DNA of 64,000 nt from Zeus faber (lineage: Eukaryota > Chordata > Actinopteri > Zeiformes > Zeidae), in contig OY482862.1 in assembly GCA_960531495.1 (NCBI GenBank), positions 8,688,155-8,752,154 of the forward strand, written 5' to 3'. The first letter of the stretch is position 1, and every line of letters starts with the position of its first letter. Below are positions 41,001 to 51,475 of this stretch, one piece after another. The position numbers and the translations under genes were made by a program. The notes beneath the pieces were generated by a model. That model saw only the letters and a list, made by a program, of their open reading frames with translations, made no database searches and was not told the origin of the DNA.

Positions 41001-44000
41001 ATCAATTCAAAAAATAAAATAAGAACCACATCACATCTCTACGATGACCTGTACCAGACATAACGATAAAATCTTGAATGTCTCAAATTGTCTTCTTTAA
41101 CTTCTTAAGTGCCAAACAAAATCAATCCTGCATCAAGACACAATGAATGTAATAAAAATGTGATCATTTATTACTTATACTACAACTATGTCAACAGTTA
41201 CTTTGCCACAAAACAATATAAATCTTGTGTGTGGTCCAAAGCCAGTAAGCCTTCTCTCTACAGGTGGTGGAGAGGAGGAAATTCTTCTCTATTTTCTACA
41301 TGTCCATCAATGCTGGGAGTGTCTTATCGACTATCATAACACCTATTCTTAGAGGTCAGTGTCCATGATCCCATTGTGTTAAGTTCAAAATGCAGAAATA
41401 AATCCACAAATGACCGTATAACTCGCCTGTATGATCCTTTAGGTGATGTCACATGTTTTGGTGGCCAGTGCTACGCGTTGGCCTTTGGGGTTCCTGCAGC
41501 ACTGATGATTGTGGCTTTGGGTTAGTGTCCTCTCTTTTACTTGGGGAACTTTTTTGGCAGTCATAGATAAGGTGTGGAGGTTAAAACCTCATATTTCCAA
41601 GAGTGTTATGTTGCAATGCATTAAATGATCAGTTGAACACCTTTTTCTGGGGAATCTGGGCATATCATTGTTTCAAACGCCTTCCAATCGCATGCTTTCA
41701 GGAAGGAGTGTGTTAACCATTACTCACATTTCTTTGAGTGTTTACTAGCATTAATATCTAACCTGCTCATGTTGTCAGTCTAGGTCCGTGGCAATGTAAA
41801 CCTGGCTGTTCTGACTTGCTCTGTTTAACAAAAGTCATCAGGTTTGTCATGATAATGCCCTTCTTGATCCTTTTGGGATTCTTGGTTGACTGACTCAACC
41901 AGAGCTAGAGCTGACCATGCATTATCAAAACACTCTGGAGAAAATTAATTAAAAAAGAATGGATTGCTGCCGCTAGTAGCGGCTATGAATTGCGCATTAA
42001 TTGTACCTGCTATCTGCGCAGTATTAGCATATCCTCCAGTGTCCGATTCACAAAAGATATTGCGCTAATAATATGCCAGTACAAGCATGACCATAAAGCT
42101 TTGCTCCTGAGTGGAATTTGTGGCCATTTTGTGTCTGATCACAATTATCCATGTGGCAAAGGAAATCATCTGTGCGTCTCCATTGGAGAGTCACTGCGCA
42201 TTTACGCCACTGCTTGACACTTGTCTGTTTTACAAATTATCAGCAAAACTTAAAATATAACTACCGTCCGACAATTATTCTAAGTGTGTAATGAAAATCT
42301 AGAATTGTATGTATGTATATAAAATCCTTGGAGGGTCTGCGCCAGTGCTGTGCCAAATCCTGACGGGGGGATTTGAAAATACTGGAAATTGTCCTGCCCA
42401 GTTACGCACAGGGAGACCCCGTTACACAGAGACCCCGTTACACAGAGAGGGTCCCCACATAACGCATAACAAGACGGAGGGGGGGGGGGGGTTACTTAGT
42501 ATTTTTTATTTTATGTGCATTTAAATAGTATGAGTACATCTATAAAAAATGTACTCTTCCCACATGGTTCATTTATTGCATGAAGAAAATGTGAATAATA
42601 TTAAAGATTTTACTTGAAAAATTCTAGTTCTCACTGAATCTTAATATTACAATTCAGAAATGATAAGAGTTGTTTTAATATATATAACTCTACCACAAAG
42701 TTCCGGGCCACTGCACTGAAAGGCCTGCGGAGCTCTCCATGGTTCTGTAGGTTCGATGCCATCTTTGGCTCAATGCCAGTTTTGACCACTTTATTGCTAT
42801 TCCCTGTAATTTTTCTGTTGTACTTTGGATATCTTTTGAGTTTAATAGGAATCGTTTTTGTCAACATTTGTAACGGCTTTTTTGTACAAAAAATTATTTA
42901 GTTTCAACAAGTACGTTTGAAAACTATAATAATAACTATAATAATAATCTCAAAATATTATTTACAGATCACTGGAAAGTCTGGCCGTGACACCCTTTAT
43001 AAATGTGTTCAGTTGCACCAGAATTGGACGATATTTGCAACGAGGCTCATTTGCATAGAAAGGGGCCAATTTTGCACAAAATGTATGAACACCTCCTAAT
43101 TTGAATACGTGCAAATAGCACCTGTGGACCGAGAGGCTATTTGCTATGCGGTATTTGCTATGAGGCTATGCAGTACATTTCACCATTTATGAGTGCTTTG
43201 TGAATTAGACGCTCGCTTATTCTGTTATTTGCGCAGCTTCAGTGGCCACAAAAGCTGTGCAATCACTTTGTGAATTCGCCCAACAGCGTTTTCCAAGGCT
43301 GGATTGGTACCCCCAGCCTAATCTGAGGCTGAGGCAGTTGACGCAGAACCCCCCCCACACACACACACTCACATGTGCACACGGGAGCACACACGCATAC
43401 AAGCACACGACACCCACCCCAGCCATTAAACCCCACCTTCATTATTTTGAACATCCATCTAACCTGGCATGTCAAATCCAGCAGGGGATTATATACTATA
43501 GCTGGGATTATACTAAAAAAACAAACAAAACAGACAGACGCAGTGTTCTAGACTCCCTCCGGACTCTACAGGTGTTCTGTGCTCTGCCAGCAGCACACAC
43601 GCCACACAATGCATCACGGCCTGGGATGGAGACCAGGGTCTCACTGGGGAGCAGCGCAGAGGTTCGGTTAAAACAATCAATAAAGTAGGCGTTTTCTTTT
43701 TCGTTTTTTTTCCATTTCATTTCCATTTTTGGGGGCCGCTTTCTGAAATCTCACAACAAAGGATAAAGAGCAGGGTAGCAATAAAAGGACCAAGTTGTAT
43801 AATTATCCCGGAGAAAGGAGCCGTCCCATCCCCTGGTCTGGGAGGAGCCTGAGGTGGCGGTGGCGGCTGCTGCTTCCCTAGGATGGACCCTCTACCCCCC
43901 GGTCACGGGTGTGTCCGAATGCGCTCTGTGCTGCTGCATTCAGTGCATTGTTCCTCCAATATCTGAACCAAACTGAACCAAACCAAGGAAGAAAGAAAAA

Positions 44001-47000
44001 TCTTACGGCAATTTATTTCTTCTTTTTGAGGATTTCTCCAGACATGGAGAAAAGCTCTGTACGCGGCTACTTGTCCAGCCATCCCTCCAATAAAACAAAC
44101 AGTTATGATACTTGGAAACAACTTCTATTTCATTCTGGTTGGATCATTTTCAAGATCAAGAGAATGGGTAAAGCTTTGTGTCAAAGGTCGAGCCCTGCAT
44201 ACATTTTCTATTCTATTTTTCTTTATAAGTAAGTACTTAAGTAATCCCCAAAAGGAAATTCCAGAGTTGCAGCAGACAGACATGACAAAACACACATTAT
44301 TTACAAAAACACACATTGTTTTTGAATCAATTCTACACATATATTTAGACATATATATACATATATATATACATACATATATACACATAAATGCACATAT
44401 ACAGATACACATACAAATACATGTGTATATCCATAAACATATGAAATAACTAAATAAATAAAAAATGGCAATAATAATAAAAATAAATAGAATAAAATAT
44501 AAGTTAACTGAGTGAAAGGTAAAGCTTAAAAGTGGAAGTTAAATGCGAAGTAAAAATGTGCCATGTGCATTGCCATTAAGAGGAGGAGTTTCCTCTCCTG
44601 GCACAGAGGGGAGTCTTTGTAGATGGCTATTGCGGTGGGCCAGAATTACCTCCTGTAACGGCCCTTATTGCAGCGGAGCTAAAGGAGCCTCCGGCTCAAG
44701 ACCCTCTGCTGTCTGACCAGTATGTTGTGAAGGGGGTGTGCAATGTTGTCCATTATGCTGAGCAGCTTGCGCAACATCCTTCTCTCCACAACCAGCCTTA
44801 GGGGCTTGTTCAGTTTCTTTCTTCATAGGGATGGTAGCTCAGGCGGTAGAGCTGGTGGTCTAGTGATCCAAAGGTTGCTGGTTCGATCCCAGGCTCCTCC
44901 TGCTAGCATGCTGTAGTGTCCTTGAGCAAGACACTTAACCCCTAATTGCTCCTGATGGCTGCGTCCGTCGGTGTTTAAAGAATTGTAAGTCGCCTTGGAT
45001 AAAAGCGTCTGCTAAATGTAATCTAATTCTTGAAGTTTCTGGCTCAAATGCTTCTGCCCCAACAGAAGACTGCAAAGAAAATTGCACTATCCACAACAGA
45101 CAGATAAAAGATATGCAACTCAGGGGCTCCTGGGCTTGTACCTAGATTGCCCATATGCTAGATCCTGGATTGGTGTTTTCGAATAAAAGGGGCAGGGGAC
45201 TCCGGAGCAGGGACAAAAATATATTGTATGTCATCAAACATTTTATTTGTCTTTGTAAGAGTCATCTAAGTTTTATTTATTGTATTTTTAATTTCTGTTA
45301 TGTCTGTTCTATGTTGGCAAGAAATAAAACTTGACTCATGATATGTATCATATGAAGTGTATATTTTTGTGAAAGAATAATTGTTTTTCACAGACTACTA
45401 TTACAAATGGAAAGTTTAAGTTGAAACTTAAATCACAATAATTGCAGCATTGTGATAAAATTAAATTGTGTGGTCCCGGCCGATTCCAGTCTATATTTTT
45501 CAGGATGTGCCACCTGGCTAACTGGCAGGGCTGAATGTAGCTGAAATCATCAGGCAGCACCTCAACGTAACCAAACTGTTATTCATAAGAGATGTAGGAG
45601 AAATGACATAATCATAATCATAATCAAGCATTCTGTTGGTGTCTGGTTATTCGGCAGCAGATTTCAGTCACAGAGGACATTAAGGCAAATACCTTGCTGT
45701 TGGCGTATCTTAATCTTATGTGGTTGTCATAAATCTTTACCACAGGCCCAGAGTAGTTGTTTCGGTTATTCAGAGCAAACCATTTCTGCCGCAAATGATG
45801 ACCATTGCTCTCCTGAGAGGAGATACTGACATCTTCTAATGTCTTTTGAAGTTGTATTCATCGCTGGCAGTGGGATGTACAAGAAGAATCCGCCAGTGGG
45901 AAATATCCTTTCTGATGTCGGCAAGTGCATTGTGGTGAGTCATTATGTTCGAAGGGACCAAGAGAAGAAGGCTGAAGAAATCTGGCATTTCTCCTGAAAG
46001 CAAAATGCAATAAATGTATTGCATATAGCAATAACTTAAAAACAGTCATGGTTTTTATTGAAAGAAGGTAAAACATTTAAACCATAAAAACAGATCGTGT
46101 TCAAAGCCTCTGTCTCAATAAGGCGTAGGGGTTTGTAGCATTACATTGAGGCATTGGTTGGCCTATGTTCCTAGACATATGCAATGTTTTTTTATCCCCC
46201 AAAACCGAGGGCTGGACTTCAACTGCAGTCTTTCAATTTTACACCCAGGATTCCAATAGGGATGAACACAGACTGCATCACAGACCCAAATAACTTTATT
46301 CAGCACACACTCCGCATTTTTCGCCCGCAGTTCGCAATCAGAAACCGCTGGAGAAGATCCAAGCATGACGTGCAAAGGAACCACTGGCTGGACTGGGCTG
46401 AGGAGAAGTACTCGGTATGCTGCTTATATACTACACCCTCCACCTGAATGTAAGGTCTCATCGTTGCATTATCTCCATGGAAGAACTTTTAAACTGTCCC
46501 AGCCGAGTGAACACGGAGGCTCCTTTCAAGATGCTTTACATAATTGAAGAGCTTGTTAATAATAATGAGGTATTTTTGGTCTTTTGCGCTGCTCGTAACC
46601 TGTCGATTGTGATTCTGTGTGTTTGAGCAGAAGCGTCTGATCCAGGAGATCAAGATGGTTCTGAGGGTTCTGACGCTCTACATCCCGCTGCCCATGTTCT
46701 GGGCCCTGTTTGATCAGCAGGTATATCACGAGACAAATGGACTTTGTGCTAGTGCTGCTGTAATTAAAAACCAAGGTCATATTTCAAACACATAAAACAG
46801 ACACACATGTATAAATGTCTTCGTATGTGTTTTAAGTAGGCTTTATTTTATATAGTCCAATTTCAATTTCTCAAGTCAAGCAGAATTAGCTGTTTTCTCT
46901 CTCGTCGACGCAACCCCAATACACAAGCTTCTGATTTAAGGGTAATCTGAAGCATTCCAAGAATTTCAGACATTTCCTGGGCGTCCTATCTGAAAAGGTA

Positions 47001-50000
47001 GGGGGTGGGGATACACTACACAGGAAGTAAACATTTCTCACCCTCTGTCAACAGTAAAGAAACCTACTTATTTGGGCCCCCTCTAGTCGAGGAAAGCAAA
47101 GAGGCCTGTTGTGTTTTCAGGGTAAATTGTCTTACTTGTGTGTGAAGCTGTTGCCATAATAAAAAAGCAGTGAGCGTACTAACAACATATTCTACTCTTC
47201 AATATCACAGGGTTCCCGCTGGACACTGCAAGCCACAAGGATGGACATGGCTCTTGTAAGGATGTGCTTTGGTGCATTTGTGATTTTAAGGTGTTTAAGC
47301 CTGCCATCACTCCTATAGCTTGTTCTTTTTGTTTGGGAAAAAAAGATCCATTGTCACAGCTTTCATTAAGTGTGTTCATGGTTCAATCAATTATAAACAA
47401 AGCCAATGTTTTTTTTTTAATTTGTTTTTTACTCTAACTGTTGCAAATGTTCTTTGAGTCTTTTTCTTAGGCATTTATTATTTGTTATCATTTATTTATT
47501 AACATGTTAAACTAAGGAGTCTAAATTGTGCTCCTGCTGAGGGAATTATTTATTAATTTTACTTATTTTTCCGCACAGGGAGATTATTTTACCGTGAAGC
47601 CTGACCAAATGCAGGTACAGCTCTTGCAGCCTCTTTCCCACTTCAACTGATTTTGGACAAATCTTTTCTTCCGCTGTGTCATAGAACACACATACCACTT
47701 TACAACTTTGCTTCTCTTTGCTTCCATGTTAAACTCCAGCCTTTATGATTTTAAGGTTATTTTATAAGATAATTTACGGCTGTGTTGTTCTCCTTTGTGT
47801 TCTCTAGATGTTAAACTCTCTGTTGATTCTAGTCTTTGTGCCCATCTTCGACATTATCATATATCCGCTCATTGGCCTTTGCAGAATCAGCGTCACGTGA
47901 GTAGACACCTGCTATACTGGAGTTATATGCGGAGTTTATGTAGACATGAATACTTAATAGGCCAAACGATGCACACACTCACGTTTAATTGCTGTGCACA
48001 CACCTCACCAGTTTTGGAAATTGCTAACAGTTAAAGGATTGTCTACATAAGCATACAGGGGGCAATTAAGTATCATAACTTCACTGGCATCACTGTGTGT
48101 GCCACTTTTTTTTAATGTTACTGTAAATTATAACATATAAATGACCACATCTTACAAAATGTGGGTCACAGAATCGACTGTCTACAATGTAATGGACTTT
48201 CATATGGAGGAAAATGACAATGATGTGGGACTCCTGTGCAACCCATAAGAATGCTTGAGAATCACTTTGAGCATAGTTCACAAACACAGTTGATTTACCA
48301 ATAAAAACATTTACAGATAACCTCTGTGTCTCCACGCAGCCCTCTGAGGAAGATGGCCTCTGGTATGGTCTTGGTAGCACTGGCGTTTGGGGCAGCCACC
48401 TTGGTGGAGGTGAACATTGTGGTACGTATGGGCAGCGCTGACACTGACGTGACACTACAGTATATACCTCTGGGAATACATTGTGTTTGGTGACATCTAT
48501 TTCTGTGGGTCACAGCTGGCGAAATGAAAACAGAGCAACCTAAGCGTAAGCGTAATGGGATAGTCCACATTAGGGGTATCTGAAGTCATATAACAAGATT
48601 CCTCCAGGGCTGAATATGGGAAATATATTGCAATGTTTACAATTACATGTAAGATATATGTGGATGTATAAATGTTTCCCCTCCCGACCTGTTTTTTTTT
48701 AACTATTTTGGGGGGATCCAAGTCTTAATTAAGGGGGTTAGACCCTCCAAATCCCCCCTGTAATTCGAACCACGGCCTCCTCCACTAGGAGGCACCAGGG
48801 TTTACTGGGGAGCTCAGACTTGTTTTTTGAGGCGTTACAAACCTAACTAGCCACTTCATTTATGAGACAGCCTTCCGTTGTATTTTTTTTCTAATGATTT
48901 AATGTATTACATTAACATTGGAATACAGACTTGTATTTGTTGTATTTGTGACGTATTCAGTTTTTGAAGACTTCTCAACTCATGACCGCAAAAGACATAG
49001 CACTATATTCATAAGAAGGGTGTGTTTTCGGAGAGAGAGAGTCAAAAGGATCTCCCTCCCGAGGTCTGATTGAAAATTTGACCCGTAATTTAGGGACACT
49101 AACTAAAGGACTGCGACTGGATTAAGACGAGTTGGTGCACACAGTTGAAATTTCCATTTCCGTTGAGGGCTGCCACTTCTGGTTCCGGTGACATCTTTGC
49201 TGTGCATTGCTTCGTTGAGATGAGATGGTATACACTGTTGACTCAATACAGATGAGGAGATTTCTGGTTCCGGTGAGAGCTACCACTTCCGGTTCCGGTG
49301 ACGTCTTTGCTTGTGCACTGTTGCTTTTGCTGCTGCTGCTGCTGCTGCTGTTGCTACTGTTTTTGTTGCTGCTATTTTCTGCTGCTGGTATTGGTAACAT
49401 CTCTAACCTTATACCTCAACTTAACCATCTCTAACCTGAGTGACTTTTCCGGTTCCGGTGAGAGCTACCACTTCCGGTTCCGGTGACGTCTTTGCGTGTG
49501 TGTTGCTGCTGTTGTTTTTAATGTTGTTAGCTGTTGTTGCTGCTGGTGTCGATGTTGCTGCTGCCGTTGTTGTTGTTGTTTCTGTGGCTGCTGCTGCTGT
49601 TGCTGCTGTTGTTTTCTGTTACAGCTGCTGTTGCTGTTGTTGCCACTGTGGTTGGACTTGCTTTATTTGTTGTTTTTGTTGTCTTTGTTGTTGCTTTTGT
49701 TGTTGCTGTTGTTTCAGGGGCATTCTTTTGTAATGACCAGCTGACAACTACGTTCTCTCTTTCTTTTTTGTATTTCTTTGACTTGAGTATATTAATACTA
49801 TCACAATGTATATATCAAATTTTGAATCCTATATTGTGATACATATCCTATCACCAAATTCTTGTCAATTTACAGCTTAAGTGGACATGTTTGAGCATGT
49901 GTTTATTGTTAACATCACCCTCTGCCCTCCTTCCCTGGCCAATAGAAAACAGTCGTGGAGCCTGCAGGCCACGGGGAGTGTCTGCTGCAGATTTTTAACC

Positions 50001-51201
50001 TGGCTGAGAGGGAGGTCATTCTAAAGGTTCCTGACACTGACCTGTTTCAAGAGCCAATCCCACACCTTCAGGTAAACCAGCTGCATTTGAAATGCATACT
50101 AGCACACTATTTACTTCGACAAATTGGGATGTGAAAGAGCTTAGTATGTCTGAAACCATGTGTGAAGTACAAGGGTGATCCTGTGATAGTGTGCCAGCAC
50201 TGGACACTATGCTGGCAAGTGTGTCCCACAATGCATTGCTAGGGCAAGACGTAAAAGTGGCGTGGGAGTATGATAATGTCGTACTATGTGCGAGAAGCCA
50301 TTGTTTGTTTTTATCACAGAGTAAAGAATGCTATGATAGTACGAACACGTGTATAGTACGTCATCTTAGACGCAGCCTTTATATTTTGGTATTGATAATT
50401 TTCATTGCAGAGTCCTGTTGTTTTTAAAGCTTCTAGGTAAGACTTATTTGCCTAGTTTCATTACTTTTAGAACTCTTGGTATGAGTAAACGTCAATCATA
50501 GCAATGCATGTCTTTATTTAAATTAGCATTCTGTACAAACCGCTCCTAATTTGTGTTTGCCAAACCAGAGAAATCTAGCAAACAAAAAGGTTTCAACTCA
50601 TAGGTTTTACTAAAAATGACGAGGCACTTGGAAATTAAATACTATGCATTGAGTAGGCCAGAGTGGGTGACGCATGACAAACCTTTTTCCCTGTATTTGT
50701 TAGGACCCTTCAGAATATGCAAGGCTGCTCCTGGGCGGGGCAAGCAAGAACCTGACTATTATGGTAGAAAGCAACACGACCTCAGAGTGTAACCAGAGGT
50801 TAAATGAACAGAAAGAATACAGTCTCATCTTGTACCCGGGCGCCAGTGGAATCCAGTGCAAACTTGTGAGTGAATTCATCACTTGTACAAATCTCACTGA
50901 CATGGATCTATAGTTATTAAATCCCTCTAAGTAGTCTGCTCTATAGGGTGTTGGATCTGTGTGCTCGGTACTGATCTGTGTGATCTGTACTCCCAGCATT
51001 TTGAAAGGCAAAAAGCTGTGTTGTATGATGTATTGTACTGTATAATTCAGGGACAATGATCTGATAACAGCAGAGCCTATTGGAAATTATTTTACATAAT
51101 TCCTAAAACTGACATCTCTCCATTGTGAATTCTGTTGTGTTTATGATGATCGAGGTGGCGGACCACATTTACAAAGATGGAAACGGGAATGCTTTTGTGA
51201 G
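37938..51201 (+). CDS. slc15a2: Proton-coupled oligopeptide transporter SLC15A2-like (PEPT2), 16 exons, partial at both ends
   Basis: Sixteen exons join in one frame (1,436 bp, about 478 residues; family length about 700-730). The protein imports di- and tripeptides with protons across the plasma membrane (known for SLC15A1/A2). Visible marks: TM1 motif NEFCERFSYYG (the ExxER proton/substrate motif), TM2 VYHAFSSLCYFTP with the conserved His, FGTGGIKPCV, the PTR2 signature FYMSINAGS, TM7 YIPLPMFWALFDQQ with the substrate-contact Trp, and GSRWTLQATR. Exons 14-16 begin the large extracellular domain. Residues such as YLHW, FSSLCYF, KTIIYLSIVYVIGHVIKS and LRGDV-CFG favour PEPT2 over PEPT1; a fish PEPT1 paralogue is the alternative. 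The starting exon and the end (rest of extracellular domain, TM10-12) are outside or unseen. No stop or frameshift breaks the exons, so the gene is probably alive. Introns carry L1, SINE and composite-repeat insertions. Confidence 0.9.
38501..38642 (+). CDS. slc15a2: slc15a2 exon b (TM2-TM3)
   Basis: Acceptor CCATATGTAG; first split codon G|CG gives Ala (AVLTLYF). Codes SYLHWDKDLSTSVYHAF with the conserved His and ends LIADSWLGKF plus two bases before GTGAGC. The AVL...GKF block is close to PEPT2. Confidence 0.92.
38882..38974 (+). CDS. slc15a2: slc15a2 exon c (TM3)
   Basis: Acceptor TTTCCCCTTCCAG. AA|G completes Lys, then TIIYLSIVYVIGHVIKS and GAIPTVGDTTMH. Ends CACAT before GTAAGT, phase 2. 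Confidence 0.92.
39084..39183 (+). CDS. slc15a2: slc15a2 exon d (TM4)
   Basis: Acceptor TGTGTCGCAG; AT|T completes Ile. Codes VLSMSGLILIAFGTGGIKP and CVAAFGGDQFDEEH, ending at CAT before GTAAGG, phase 0. Confidence 0.93.
39560..40320 (+). pseudogene. L1/Tx1-like ORF1 fragment in transporter intron
   Basis: In mixed plus-strand frames: coiled-coil-like sequence (ERISDVEASRAV), then NLESRSRRNNIQMYRVPE, VENLLTTKFP, RAHTALTQKPGPKANPRSIV and LNFLQFDVK. This is the RRM-type middle domain of L1-like ORF1 proteins (LENRSRRNNI...RAHR...PRPIIV). ORF1p binds the LINE RNA. Several frameshifts and stops; no ORF2 follows. It lies in sense orientation inside the intron between exons d and e. Confidence 0.8.
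40580..40790 (+). mobile_element. LTR-like remnant matching 4,880-5,110
   Basis: Plus-strand partner of the minus-strand segment near 5 kb: GGGCTCCTCTCCTGTGTGTG, GCAACAGGC, CCTGGGCCCAATTA, AGACAGCCTGCTTAAACCA and CCCCACACCACA in the same order. Inside the intron between exons d and e. Confidence 0.55.
41264..41354 (+). CDS. slc15a2: slc15a2 exon e (PTR2 signature, TM5)
   Basis: Acceptor CTCTCTACAG. Codes VVERRKFFSIFYMSINAGS, the PTR2 family signature, then STIITPILR. Ends AGAG before GTCAGT, phase 1. The 2.1-kb intron before it holds an L1 ORF1 fragment and an LTR remnant. Confidence 0.92.
41443..41520 (+). CDS. slc15a2: slc15a2 exon f (TM6)
   Basis: Acceptor GATCCTTTAG; G|GT gives Gly. Codes GDVTCFGGQCYALAFGVPAA and LMIVAL, ending TTGG before GTTAGT, phase 1. 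Only 88 bases of intron separate it from exon e. Confidence 0.92.
41521..45851. other. Large transporter intron f-g
   Basis: Contains a poly-G run (42,479-42,490), CACACA-rich stretch near 43,350, ATA/CATA-rich stretch 44,340-44,440 and a SINE (44,828-45,026). A MITE-like pair may flank 42,000-43,260: ATTCACAAAAGATATTGCGC near 42,047 and TTTGTGAATTAGACGC near 43,198 suggest distant inverted ends, not verified. No coding sequence on either strand. Confidence 0.5.
44828..45026 (+). mobile_element. tRNA-derived SINE with L2-type tail, copy 2
   Basis: Same family as 20,508-20,713: head GGATGGTAGCTCAGGCGG and B box GGTTCGATCCC, body TGTAGTGTCCTTGAGCAAGA, tail hairpin CGCCTTGGATAAAAGCG, then TCTGCTAAATGTAAT. 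Sense orientation in the transporter intron. Confidence 0.9.
45852..45934 (+). CDS. slc15a2: slc15a2 exon g
   Basis: Acceptor GTCTTTTGAAG; G|TT gives Val, then VFIAGSGMYKKNPPVG and NILSDVGKCIV; donor GTGAGT, phase 0. The large 4.3-kb intron before it carries a SINE. Confidence 0.9.
46331..46414 (+). CDS. slc15a2: slc15a2 exon h (cytoplasmic linker)
   Basis: Acceptor TTTTCGCCCGCAG. Codes FAIRNRWRRSKHD and HWLDWAEEKYS, the conserved cytoplasmic WLDWA-EKY block; donor GTATGC, phase 0. Confidence 0.92.
46631..46720 (+). CDS. slc15a2: slc15a2 exon i (TM7)
   Basis: Acceptor GTTTGAGCAG. Codes KRLIQEIKMVLRVLTLY and IPLPMFWALFDQQ with the TM7 Trp lining the substrate pocket; donor GTATAT, phase 0. 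Confidence 0.93.
47211..47255 (+). CDS. slc15a2: slc15a2 exon j, 45 bp
   Basis: Acceptor TCAATATCACAG. Codes exactly GSRWTLQATRMDMAL (15 residues), a near-invariant block of the family; donor GTAAGG. Confidence 0.9.
47579..47614 (+). CDS. slc15a2: slc15a2 microexon k, 36 bp
   Basis: Acceptor TTTTTCCGCACAG. Codes GDYFTVKPDQMQ; the PDQMQ motif is conserved in vertebrate PEPTs. Donor GTACAG. Too short for standard ORF detection but kept in frame with both neighbours. Confidence 0.9.
47808..47896 (+). CDS. slc15a2: slc15a2 exon l (TM8)
   Basis: Acceptor TGTGTTCTCTAG. Codes MLNSLLILVFVPIFDIIIYP and LIGLCRISV; donor GTGAGT, phase 2. Confidence 0.92.
48340..48421 (+). CDS. slc15a2: slc15a2 exon m (TM9)
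   Basis: Acceptor TGTCTCCACGCAG; AC|C gives Thr. Codes PLRKMASGMVLVALAFGA and ATLVEVNIV; donor GTACGT, phase 0. After this the chain leaves the membrane. Confidence 0.92.
48422..49009. other. Intron sequence, no repeat recognised
   Basis: First part of the intron between exons m and n. Contains no gene; the 48,760-48,800 stretch (GAACCACGGCCTCCTCCACTAGGAGGCACC) has a short imperfect inverted repeat. Confidence 0.4.
49010..49770 (-). repeat. Composite CAA/CAG-rich repeat, single inverted unit
   Basis: Reverse complement of the array at 1-1,920. The edge GAACGTAGTTGTCAGC (49,740-49,755 inverted) matches bases 44-60 of the window, and CATAAGAAGGGTGTGTTTT at 49,012 matches the block at 789. CTG/TTG-rich middle gives false Leu/Cys/Val-rich frames. 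Located between transporter exons m and n. Confidence 0.85.
49946..50071 (+). CDS. slc15a2: slc15a2 exon n (extracellular domain)
   Basis: Acceptor CCCTGGCCAATAG. Codes KTVVEPAGHGECLLQIFN through DTDLFQEPIPHLQ; donor GTAAAC, phase 0. It is the start of the large extracellular immunoglobulin-like domain, the least conserved part of the family. The intron before it contains the inverted composite repeat. Confidence 0.85.
50704..50865 (+). CDS. slc15a2: slc15a2 exon o (extracellular domain)
   Basis: Acceptor TTTGTTAG. Codes DPSEYARLLLGGASKN through EYSLILYPGASGIQCKL; two N-glycosylation sequons (NLT, NTT); donor GTGAGT, phase 0. Confidence 0.85.
51155..51201 (+). CDS. slc15a2: slc15a2 exon p (extracellular domain), last one seen
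   Basis: Codes VADHIYKDGNGNAFV and two bases of the next codon (AG) before GTAAAT. The acceptor GATGATCGAG has a poor pyrimidine tract, but DGNG-xxFVR followed by FVNT is a known pattern in PEPT2, so the exon is likely. The next exon is not in the window. Confidence 0.75.
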
Positions 51202-51254
51202 GTAAATATTGTGCTGAGAACAGATTTTTTCCTACGACATGATTGATAAATATA

Positions 51255-51475
51255 TACACCAGTCAGCCACAACATTAAAACCACCTGCCTAATATTGTGT
51301 AGGAGCTCTCTGGGCTGCTAAAACAGCTCTAACCCCCCCTCAACAATGTTTAGGTAGGTGGTACGTGTCAAAGTAACATGCACATGATTGCGAGGACCCA
51401 AGGATTTCCCAGCCGAACATTGCCCAGATCATCACACTGCCTATGCTGGCTTGCCTTCTTCCAATAGTGCAACTG
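51255..51475 (+). mobile_element. Tc1/mariner element, deleted remnant
   Basis: The left end TATACACCAGTCAGCCACAA with CATTAAAACCACCTGCCTAA is the terminal repeat of a well-known fish Tc1-like family. The sequence then jumps to an internal segment (CAACAATGTTTAGGTAGG, GGACCCAAGG-TTTCCCAGC, GAACATTGCCCAG, TCACACTGCCT) that codes part of the transposase on the opposite strand in full copies. About 220 bp remain of 1.2-1.6 kb, and the right terminal repeat is missing. Family recognised from memory. Confidence 0.8.

Noticed and set aside
44500..44825. LINE-derived segment upstream of SINE copy 2
   Set aside because: Minus/plus frames hint at a repeated fish non-LTR sequence, but no motif is firm enough to list it.
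45348..45851. Additional transporter exon in the f-g intron
   Set aside because: Frames here have no SLC15 similarity, and exons f and g already join in frame.
49298..49839. Leu/Cys/Val-rich frames of 62-101 codons, also 744-1,761 minus
   Set aside because: Produced by CTG/TTG simple sequence in all three frames; no domain and no start context.
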